Part shown: positions 7,567 to 12,673 of the stretch, in pieces
Layout: each line of letters opens with the position of its first letter
Position numbering within the stretch: the stretch's first letter is position 1
NCBI GenBank assembly: GCA_041691815.1
Contig: JBEPTZ010000130.1
Location: 1-12,673 of the forward strand
DNA length: 12,673 bases
Direction: 5' to 3'
From: 70-18 sp041691815
GTDB lineage: Bacteria; Pseudomonadota; Alphaproteobacteria; Acetobacterales; Acetobacteraceae
Made by a program: the position numbers and the translations under genes
Notes under the pieces: generated by a model
The model's input: the letters and a program-made list of their open reading frames with translations, nothing else
Told to the model about the DNA's origin: nothing
Database searches by the model: none

Positions 7567-7986
7567 ATGCTTGCCGAGACCTCGCTTGACCCGCAGGAAG
7601 CCCTGGTCTGTACGATGGTGCTGGTGGCGGCCGCCGGCGAGGCGATGACCGACGGCGAGATCGGCGTGATGAGCGGGCTGGTGCAGACGCTGCCAGTGTT
7701 TCGCGGGTTTTCCGCCGAGCGGCTGGCCGGGGCGACCGATCGGGCGGTGGAACTGCTGCGCGAGAGCGATGGGCTGGCGCATGCCGGGCGACTGATCCGC
7801 GACTCGCTGCCGCCGCGGCTGCGCGAGACCGCCTATGCGCTGGCCTGCGAGGTGGCGGCGGCGGATTTCTTCGAGGACCGCGCCTCGGTGGCGATTCTGG
7901 AGGCGGTGCGCGAGGAACTGGCGCTGGACCCGCTGGTGGCCTCGGCGATCGAGCGCGGGACCAAGGCGCGGTATCAGGTGGTCTGA
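7567..7986 (+). CDS. TerB-family (tellurite resistance-like) protein
   Basis: Small, mostly helical cytoplasmic protein of 139 residues resembling the stand-alone TerB-like family. The N-terminal half has the family look of an Ala-rich helix followed by an acidic turn, here AAAGEAMTDGEIGVM (21-35), where the Glu/Asp residues correspond to the metal-binding area of TerB; a second acidic stretch is AADFFEDRASV in the C-terminal half. There is no signal peptide or membrane segment. The start at 7567 is supported by a good Shine-Dalgarno (GGAGAGAG, 7555-7562). It follows mprF by 77 bases on the same strand and may be co-transcribed. No other ter genes (terC, terD, terZ) are nearby, so a tellurite-resistance role is not supported; the link to the membrane protein upstream is more plausible but unproven. 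Confidence 0.72.
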   Translation: MLAETSLDPQEALVCTMVLVAAAGEAMTDGEIGVMSGLVQTLPVFRGFSAERLAGATDRAVELLRESDGLAHAGRLIRDSLPPRLRETAYALACEVAAADFFEDRASVAILEAVREELALDPLVASAIERGTKARYQVV

Positions 7987-8006
7987 ACGACGCGGCTGTT
8001 TGGCGA

Positions 8007-8036
8007 GCCGGAAACGGCGGTTACTTTTTTTCCGGC
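8007..8036. terminator. Inverted repeat between convergent terB-like and ltnD-like genes
   Basis: GCCGGAAA (8007-8014) pairs exactly with TTTCCGGC (8029-8036) around a 14-base loop that holds the ltnD stop codon. A smaller GCCG-GAAA-CGGC hairpin at 8007-8018 is followed after six bases by seven T residues (8025-8031). Either could end plus-strand transcription, but no clean stem plus T-run is present, so terminator function is tentative. Confidence 0.3.
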
Positions 8037-8914
8037 AATTGAATGCCGGCCAGCATCTCCCAGACCCGGATCACGAAGGCATCATCCCGCGCGCCATGCC
8101 CGGCGGCGGCGGCGGCGAGGAACAGCTGATGCGCCGCCGAGGCCATCGGCAGCGGGAAGCTGAGGCCGCGCGCCTGGTCCAGCACGATGCCGAGATCCTT
8201 GACGAAGATGTTGACCGAGGACAGCGGAGTGTCGTCGCCGGCCAGGATATGCGGCACCCGGTTCTGCCACATCCAGGAACTGCCGGCCGAGGAGGAGATC
8301 ACGTCGAACAGCGCCTGCGGATCGGCGCCGGCGCGGATGCCGAGCGCGAGCGCCTCGGCGGCGGTGGCGATGTGGACGCCGGCCAGCAGCTGGTTGACCA
8401 TCTTGACGGTGCTGCCGATGCCGATGGCATCACCCAGGCGCCAGACCTTGCCGGCCATGCCTTGCAGCAGCGGTTCGGCCAGCGCGAAGGCGGCCGGGCT
8501 GCCGGAGGCCATCACCGTCATGCTGCCGGCGCGGGCGCCGACCATGCCGCCGGAGACCGGGGCGTCCAGCATCAGCAGGTCGGCGGCGGCCAGCCGGGTT
8601 TCCAGCGCGCGGGCGGCGTCCGGCGCCATGGTGGTGCAGCAGATGACCACAGCGCCGTTTGGCAGGCTGGGGGCGCAGCCTTGCGGGCCGAACAGCACGT
8701 CGTTGGCCTGGGCGGCGTTGACCACGAACAGGATCAGCGCCTGCATGCCGCCGGGCAGCGCATCGGCGCTGGCCACCGCGTGGCCGCCGCCGGCGGTGAA
8801 TTCGGCGCGGCCGGCCTCGCGCAGCTCGCAGCCATGCACCTCGTGGCCGTGCTTCACCAGGTTGAGTGCCGCACCCATGCCCATGGTGCCGAGCCCGATC
8901 ACGCCGATTTTCAT
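8021..8914 (-). CDS. NAD(P)-dependent 3-hydroxyacid dehydrogenase, L-threonate dehydrogenase (LtnD)-like
   Basis: Soluble oxidoreductase of 297 residues in the beta-hydroxyacid dehydrogenase family (3-hydroxyisobutyrate dehydrogenase, tartronate semialdehyde reductase, LtnD). The Rossmann NAD(P) site is GLGTMG at 7-12. The substrate-binding segment is DAPVSGG (117-123) and the catalytic lysine is Lys171 in GSTVKMVNQLLAG. Within the family, the FVVNAAQ segment, MVNQLLAGVHIA, SSAGSSWMWQNRVPHIL and VNIFVKDLGIVLD most resemble the LtnD/YgbJ group, which oxidises L-threonate at C2. The usual partners (otnK kinase, otnC aldolase) are absent here, so the true substrate is open. The start at 8914 is set by GGAGAGGA eight bases upstream and the canonical MKIGVIGLG opening; a longer reading frame to 9025 only overlaps the gene upstream. 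It lies 34 bases after pip and is probably co-transcribed. Confidence 0.85.
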   Translation of the reverse strand: MKIGVIGLGTMGMGAALNLVKHGHEVHGCELREAGRAEFTAGGGHAVASADALPGGMQALILFVVNAAQANDVLFGPQGCAPSLPNGAVVICCTTMAPDAARALETRLAAADLLMLDAPVSGGMVGARAGSMTVMASGSPAAFALAEPLLQGMAGKVWRLGDAIGIGSTVKMVNQLLAGVHIATAAEALALGIRAGADPQALFDVISSSAGSSWMWQNRVPHILAGDDTPLSSVNIFVKDLGIVLDQARGLSFPLPMASAAHQLFLAAAAAGHGARDDAFVIRVWEMLAGIQLPEKK

Positions 8915-8922
8915 GGTGCTGT

Positions 8923-8930
8923 TCCTCTCC
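8923..8930 (-). promoter_or_regulatory. Ribosome binding site of the ltnD-like gene
   Basis: GGAGAGGA on the minus strand, eight bases before the ATG at 8914. It rules out the longer start at 9025. Confidence 0.75.
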
Positions 8931-8948
8931 AAGGCGCCCGGTGCGGCG

Positions 8949-9896
8949 TCATTCTCGCCTGAAGCGCTCGACGCCGGCGACCAGCGCGCGGCGCACCCCC
9001 GGTTCCAGCGCCGAATGGCCGGCATCGGGGACGATGGTCAGCCGGGCGGCGGGCCAGCTTTCGGCCAGCGCCAGGGCGGTGTGCGGCGGGCAGATCATGT
9101 CGTAGCGGCCCTGGACGATCTCGGCCGGAAGCTGGGCGATGCGGTGCATGCCGGCCAGCAGCCCGCCTTCCGGCAGGAACAGGTGGTGGGCGAAATAATG
9201 CGCCTCGATCCGCGCCAGGCCGAGCGAGGTGCGGTCCTGCGCGAAGCCGGCCACCAGGTCGGGCGACGGCAGCAGCGTGCTGCATGAGCCCTCGTAGGTG
9301 GACCAGGCGCGCGCCGCCGGCAGGTGGATATCGGGGTCCGGGTTGGTCAGCCGGCGCAGATAGCTGCCCAGCAGGTCGCCGCGCTCGGCCGGCGGCAGGA
9401 AGCCGGCGAAGGCGGCATGCGCCTCGGGGAACACGGTGGCGATGCCGTGCATGAACCAGTCGACCTCGACCGGGCGGCCGAGAAAGATGCCGCGCAGCAC
9501 CAGCCCGCGCACCCGCTCCGGATGCGCCTGGGCGTAGGCGAGCGCCAGGGTGGAGCCCCAGGAACCGCCGAACAGCAGCCATTGGTCGATGCCGAGATGG
9601 CGGCGCAGGGTTTCGATATCGGCCACCAGCGCCGGGGTGGTGTTGTCGGCAAGCTCGCCGAGCGGGCGGGAGCGGCCGCTGCCGCGCTGGTCGAACACCA
9701 CCAGCCGCCAGTGCAGCGGGTCGAAGAAGCGGCGATGCACCGCGCCGGCGCCGGCACCCGGGCCACCGTGCAGGAACAGCACCGGCGCGCCGTCGGGGTT
9801 GCCGACCTGCTCCCAGTACATCACGTGGGGGGAGGAGAGCGGCAGCAGGCCGGTCTCGTAGGGTCCGATCTCGGGAAACAGGTCACCGCGGGGCAT
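8949..9896 (-). CDS. pip: Prolyl aminopeptidase (proline iminopeptidase), alpha/beta hydrolase, family S33
   Basis: Cytoplasmic serine peptidase of 315 residues that removes an N-terminal proline from peptides. The oxyanion-hole motif HGGPG is at 43-47 and DQRGSGRS at 69-76. The nucleophile elbow GGSWGS holds Ser112, with Asp266 (GRYDMICPP) and His294 (DAGHS) completing the triad. All are in the spacing usual for bacterial Pip, and the length is typical. The N-terminal LFPEIGPYETGLLPL and the HGIATVFPEAH region also fit. There is no signal peptide. The ATG at 9896 has AGGA seven bases upstream; the same bases form a -10-like TAGGAT, so the mRNA might also be leaderless. It is the first gene of a likely two-gene transcript with the ltnD-like gene and is divergent from the DUF423 gene. 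Confidence 0.94.
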   Translation of the reverse strand: MPRGDLFPEIGPYETGLLPLSSPHVMYWEQVGNPDGAPVLFLHGGPGAGAGAVHRRFFDPLHWRLVVFDQRGSGRSRPLGELADNTTPALVADIETLRRHLGIDQWLLFGGSWGSTLALAYAQAHPERVRGLVLRGIFLGRPVEVDWFMHGIATVFPEAHAAFAGFLPPAERGDLLGSYLRRLTNPDPDIHLPAARAWSTYEGSCSTLLPSPDLVAGFAQDRTSLGLARIEAHYFAHHLFLPEGGLLAGMHRIAQLPAEIVQGRYDMICPPHTALALAESWPAARLTIVPDAGHSALEPGVRRALVAGVERFRRE

Positions 9897-9902
9897 GCGG
9901 CG

Positions 9903-9908
9903 ATCCTA
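9903..9908 (-). promoter_or_regulatory. -10-like box or Shine-Dalgarno of pip
   Basis: TAGGAT on the minus strand ends six bases before the pip ATG and matches four of six bases of TATAAT. It also contains AGGA, usable as a ribosome site. The two readings cannot be separated from sequence; no good -35 was found. Confidence 0.3.
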
Positions 9909-9957
9909 TACGCGCCCGGCATGGCGGAACAGGGTGGGTGTGGCTAGGTTGCGCCAT

Positions 9958-10314
9958 ATGGACAGGATCTGGATCGGGCTGGGCGCGCTGGCCGGGCTGC
10001 TGGCGGTGGCGATGGCGGCGGCGGCGGCGCATCTGCACCTCGCGCCGCCGGCGCTGGCGATGCTGCGCGAGGGGGTGCAGATGCAGGGCTGGCACGCGCT
10101 GGCGCTGCTCGGCACCGGCATCTGGGCGGGGCGCGGCGGCTGGCCGGCACAGCTGGCCGGGCTGGCGTTCACGCTGGGGCTGCTGCTGTTCTGCGGCACC
10201 GTCTACGCGCTGGCGCTGGGCGGCCCGCATCGCGGCCTGCTGGCGCCCACCGGCGGGTTTCTGCTGATGGCCGGCTGGGCGCTGCTCGGCCTGTCGGCGT
10301 TGCGGGCGCGATGA
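9958..10314 (+). CDS. DUF423 family small membrane protein (YgdD-like)
   Basis: Inner-membrane protein of 118 residues with four predicted helices at about 5-24, 45-58, 65-86 and 94-114. Features shared with the DUF423/YgdD family are the A-A-H region after helix 1 (HLHLAPPALAMLREGVQMQGWHALALL, where the WHALAL core is typical), LGLLLFCGTVYALAL in helix 3, and the APTGGFLLMAGWALL ending in helix 4. The function of the family is unknown. The ATG at 9958 begins right before helix 1; an in-frame ATG at 9895 would add 21 Arg-rich residues overlapping the pip start, so it is rejected. The ribosome site is weak (AGG about nine bases upstream). Its stop overlaps the start of the methyltransferase gene (ATGA), so the two are translationally coupled. 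Confidence 0.85.
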   Translation: MDRIWIGLGALAGLLAVAMAAAAAHLHLAPPALAMLREGVQMQGWHALALLGTGIWAGRGGWPAQLAGLAFTLGLLLFCGTVYALALGGPHRGLLAPTGGFLLMAGWALLGLSALRAR

Positions 10315-11225
10315 TCGCCAGCGCCTACCTGGCGGCCGAGGGGCTGGAAGCGGTGCTGGCCGAGGAGCTGGCGCTGGCCGGGGTGACGATCGAACGCTGG
10401 CATGGCCGGCTGGCGCTGTCGCCCGATCCGCCGCAGCCGGCCGCCTGGGCGCTGGATAGCTGGACCGCGCCGCGGGAAATCCCGGTCGCCTCGGTGAAGC
10501 TGGCGGCCGATGCGCTGCGGGCGATGCAGCGCAACTGGCAGGCCTATGGCGTGGCCCATCACCGCCGCATGGCGCTGATCGCGGCGCGGCTGCCGCCGGT
10601 GAAGGCACGGCCGCTGGTGTTCCCGGCCGCCGCGCCCAGCGCCCATCTCGGCGCCTGGACGCTGCTGGCGCCCGACCTGATGCTGGCCAGCGCGAGCAAA
10701 TCCAGCCCGTTCGTCAACGGCGAGTGCCGCTTCGAGGAAGATCATATCGGCCCGCCCAGCCGCGCCTATCTGAAGCTGTGGGAGGCCTGCACCCGCCTCG
10801 GCGCCTGGCCGCAGCCGGGCGAGACCTGCCTCGATCTCGGCGCCGCCCCCGGCGGCTGGACCTGGGCGGTGGCGAAGCTGGGGGCAGCGGTCACCGCGAT
10901 CGACCGCGCGCCGCTGGCACCAGCGGTCGCCGCCATGCCGGGCGTCAGCTGGCGCGAGGGCAGCGCGTTCAGCCTGCCGCCGGAGCCGGTGGACTGGCTG
11001 CTCAGCGACATCATCGCCTATCCCGACCGCCTGCTGGCCCTGGTGCGTGGCTGGATCGCCGCCGCAGCACCCCGGCGCATCATCTGCACGCTGAAATTCC
11101 AGGGCGCCACCGACCATGCCGCCGCCGCCGCCTTCGCGGCGATCCCCGGCGGGCGGGTGATGCACCTGTTCCATAACAAGCACGAACTCACCTTCACCTG
11201 GCAGCCGCCTCATCCTTCAGGGTAG
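10311..11225 (+). CDS. RlmM/FtsJ-like 23S rRNA 2'-O-ribose methyltransferase
   Basis: SAM-dependent methyltransferase of 304 residues, predicted to methylate a ribose 2'-OH in rRNA; RlmM modifies C2498 of 23S rRNA. The SAM motif is CLDLGAAPGGWTW at 173-185. The catalytic K-D-K-E tetrad typical of the FtsJ/RlmM fold can be read as Lys155 (SRAYLKLWEA), Asp233 (LLSDI), Lys262 (TLKFQG) and Glu292 (HNKHELTF). About 145 residues precede the Rossmann core, fewer than in E. coli RlmM (366 residues in total), so the N-terminal THUMP-type RNA-binding part is reduced or diverged. The start at 10311 overlaps the DUF423 stop by four bases. The fold and chemistry are well supported; the exact target nucleotide is inferred. 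Confidence 0.85.
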   Translation: MIASAYLAAEGLEAVLAEELALAGVTIERWHGRLALSPDPPQPAAWALDSWTAPREIPVASVKLAADALRAMQRNWQAYGVAHHRRMALIAARLPPVKARPLVFPAAAPSAHLGAWTLLAPDLMLASASKSSPFVNGECRFEEDHIGPPSRAYLKLWEACTRLGAWPQPGETCLDLGAAPGGWTWAVAKLGAAVTAIDRAPLAPAVAAMPGVSWREGSAFSLPPEPVDWLLSDIIAYPDRLLALVRGWIAAAAPRRIICTLKFQGATDHAAAAAFAAIPGGRVMHLFHNKHELTFTWQPPHPSG

Positions 11226-11250
11226 CTAGGCAAAAGTGATGTTTTGTTGC

Positions 11251-11256
11251 TAACGT
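11251..11256 (+). promoter_or_regulatory. Possible extended -10 box before the PAS-DHp-receiver gene
   Basis: TAACGT, preceded by TGC as in an extended -10, ends six bases before the GTG at 11263. Only three of six bases match TATAAT. An upstream TAGGCA-like -35 lies 18 bases away. Weak support for a leaderless transcript. Confidence 0.2.
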
Positions 11257-11262
11257 CCGCCG

Positions 11263-12528
11263 GTGCCTGGAGAGACCGAACTGTTGATCGTCGATGATGC
11301 CGGGCTCCTGCGGGGAAGCACGCCGGGCGCCGCTGCCCGGATCGGTGCGGCGGCCGCTCGCCTCGCACCCGGCGCCGCGCTTGCCGACATCCGGGCCCTG
11401 CTGCCAGCGGGACTGCGCCTGCGCGCCGCACCGCTCGGCGGCGGCATGACGGCGCAGTTCATCGAGAGCGCGGCGGATGAGTCGCTGAGCGCGGCGGCGG
11501 AAATCGCCGTGCTGCGCGATACCCTCGATGCGCTGGATGCCTCGGTCGTGGTCTATGATGCCGAATTGCGCTACCGCTTCGGCAACCGCGTCTACCACGA
11601 CACCTTCCCGCATCTGCCCGATGACAGCGTGCTGGCCGGTGAAACCTACGGCCAGGTGCTCGGCCGCTCGATCGATGCCGGCTCGGTCGGCGATCCGCAG
11701 GCCTATGCCGATCGTGAGACCTTCATCGCCCGGCGCACCGCGGAGATTGCGGACCACCAACTGGGCCCGTACGACATCATCGGGCCGGGCGCCGAACGCA
11801 CCTGCCAGATTCGCGCCAAATGGACCGCGTCCGGCAACCGCGTCTCGCTGCGCATCGACACCACCAACATCACCCGCCTGCACCGCGAACTGCTCGCCGC
11901 CCAGCGGATGGAGACGATCGCCCGGCTCAGCGGCAAGATCGCGCATGATTTCAACAACCTGTTGACCGTGATCACCGGCAATCTGGAACTGATCCAGTTG
12001 AACGCCACCAACCCGGAGACCGCCGCGCTGGCCGCCGCCGCGCTGGCCGCAGCAGAAACCGGGGCCCGCCTGACCGGCGAGTTGCTGGCAGCAGCGCCGA
12101 TCCCCGCCCCGCCGACTTCCTCGCAGCCGGGTGCCTCGCAGCGGGACGCCACCCAGCTCCGTGCCGGCCAGACCACCATCCTGATGGTGGAAGACGACGC
12201 CGACGTGCTCGCCACCACCGCACAGGTGATCAACGGGCTCGGCTACCAGTTGCTGCAGGCCAATGGCGCCGAACAGGCGCTGGCGCTGCTGGCCACCGAC
12301 AACGTGATCGACGTGCTGTTCACCGACGTGGTGATGCCCGACAGCCGGCTGAATGGCGTGCAACTGGCCCACGCCGCACGCCGGCTGCGGCCGGAACTGC
12401 CGGTGGTGCTGACCTCAGGCTACAGCGCCGACGCACTGGATGGCGGGATGCCGACCGGCGTGACCGTGCTGCCAAAACCATATCGCATCGCCGACCTGAT
12501 GGCGGCCTTGGCGGAGGCAAGTAGGTAA
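11263..12528 (+). CDS. PAS-DHp-receiver protein: hybrid histidine kinase-like, lacking the ATPase domain
   Basis: Two-component signalling protein of 421 residues, cytoplasmic (no membrane segment). In order: an N-terminal region of about 70 residues opening with LLIVDDAGLL and resembling a degenerate sensor fold; a PAS-like domain at about 88-204 (LDASVVVYDAELRYRFGN); a HisKA dimerisation helix with H-box IAHDFNNLLTVI, phospho-acceptor His228; a short Ala/Pro/Ser-rich linker at about 275-303; and a receiver domain to the end with acidic pocket Glu310-Asp311-Asp312, phospho-acceptor Asp355, Thr384 and Lys405. The HATPase_c domain that normally lies between HisKA and receiver is absent: no N, G1 or G2 box can be seen. 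It may relay phosphate from another kinase or act as a phosphatase or adaptor. An in-frame TAA at 11251 limits the start to GTG 11263 or downstream; TTG at 11284, behind GGAGAGA, is a real alternative. Confidence 0.85.
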   Translation: MPGETELLIVDDAGLLRGSTPGAAARIGAAAARLAPGAALADIRALLPAGLRLRAAPLGGGMTAQFIESAADESLSAAAEIAVLRDTLDALDASVVVYDAELRYRFGNRVYHDTFPHLPDDSVLAGETYGQVLGRSIDAGSVGDPQAYADRETFIARRTAEIADHQLGPYDIIGPGAERTCQIRAKWTASGNRVSLRIDTTNITRLHRELLAAQRMETIARLSGKIAHDFNNLLTVITGNLELIQLNATNPETAALAAAALAAAETGARLTGELLAAAPIPAPPTSSQPGASQRDATQLRAGQTTILMVEDDADVLATTAQVINGLGYQLLQANGAEQALALLATDNVIDVLFTDVVMPDSRLNGVQLAHAARRLRPELPVVLTSGYSADALDGGMPTGVTVLPKPYRIADLMAALAEASR

Positions 12529-12534
12529 GTAGGT
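12519..12534 (+). repeat. 8-bp tandem duplication over the stop codon
   Basis: AAGTAGGT occurs twice head to tail at 12519-12526 and 12527-12534 and supplies the TAA stop. With one copy removed the frame would run on into the terminator stem and end at a TGA in its loop, adding four residues in place of the present stop. Confidence 0.8.
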
Positions 12535-12535
12535 C

Positions 12536-12565
12536 CTTCTTTTTGTGAACAAAAAGAAGTTTTCT
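12536..12565 (+). terminator. Strong intrinsic terminator
   Basis: A perfect 10-bp stem, CTTCTTTTTG (12536-12545) and CAAAAAGAAG (12550-12559), closes a TGAA loop and is followed by TTTTCT. It begins eight bases after the stop codon of the PAS-DHp-receiver gene and ends that transcript. Confidence 0.85.
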
Positions 12566-12584
12566 ATCCGCCTTGCAACAATGA

Positions 12585-12673
12585 TGGGGTGGGGGCGGCG
12601 GCGGGGGGCCCCCCCGAATTTTTGGAGGGGGGGGAAAATTTTTTTGTTGTTTTTTTTTTATAAAAGAACCGGA
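12585..12673. other. Homopolymer-rich end of the window, probable sequencing or assembly artefact
   Basis: After 12585 the sequence turns into runs of single bases: six G followed by seven C near 12613-12627, eight G near 12638-12651, then long T runs. Nothing coding or structured is seen, and base composition differs sharply from everything before it. It looks like the ragged end of a contig. Confidence 0.6.

Noticed and set aside
7567..7986. Tellurite resistance operon
   Set aside because: Only one TerB-like gene is present, with no terC, terD or terZ nearby; stand-alone TerB-like proteins are common and are not evidence of resistance.
7835..8962. 375-codon plus-strand frame running from terB across ltnD
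   Set aside because: Overlaps two genes with solid motifs and gives His/Gly/Gln-rich low-complexity protein.
11231..11246. CAAAA-GTGATG-TTTTG hairpin as a terminator after the methyltransferase gene
   Set aside because: The stem is only five A/T-rich pairs and is not followed by a T-run; too weak.
11194..12372. 392-codon minus-strand frame opposite the PAS-DHp-receiver gene
   Set aside because: Shadow frame; the plus strand has His, Asp and Lys signalling residues in the right places.

Overview
The window looks like a piece of a high-GC alphaproteobacterial chromosome, most likely from the Acetobacteraceae or a near relative. The evidence is the strong G/C bias at third codon positions, an archaeal-type class I lysyl-tRNA synthetase (usual in Alphaproteobacteria), a stand-alone TerB-like protein and a PEP-CTERM surface protein. 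The family assignment is an inference. I see no tRNA, rRNA, insertion sequence, phage gene or CRISPR array. There is no stretch over 300 bases without a gene.

Layout: (1) 89-3732, minus strand: a DinG/XPD-type iron-sulfur helicase and, 113 bases downstream of it, an exported PEP-CTERM protein. (2) 3733-3823: a compact divergent promoter region whose two predicted -35 boxes overlap. (3) 3824-7986, plus strand: class I LysRS, then 12 bases later an MprF-like membrane protein, then a small TerB-family protein. LysRS makes Lys-tRNA, and Lys-tRNA is the substrate that MprF enzymes use to lysinylate phosphatidylglycerol, so the pair suggests a lipid-modification operon. However, this MprF ends inside its acyltransferase domain. 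(4) 8021-9896, minus strand: a proline iminopeptidase followed by an L-threonate dehydrogenase-like oxidoreductase, convergent with the terB side. (5) 9958-11225, plus strand: a small DUF423 membrane protein overlapping by four bases an RlmM/FtsJ-type rRNA 2'-O-methyltransferase. (6) 11263-12528, plus strand: a PAS-DHp-receiver protein built like a hybrid histidine kinase but with no ATP-binding domain, followed by a strong intrinsic terminator.

The last ~90 bases change to long homopolymer runs and look like a poor-quality contig end.

The two most interesting points are the LysRS plus C-terminally shortened MprF pair and the kinase-like protein lacking its kinase domain. A smaller point is that several genes have a -10-like hexamer exactly six bases before the start codon, which suggests leaderless mRNAs; the helicase is the best case. 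I found no clearly new multi-gene system beyond these.
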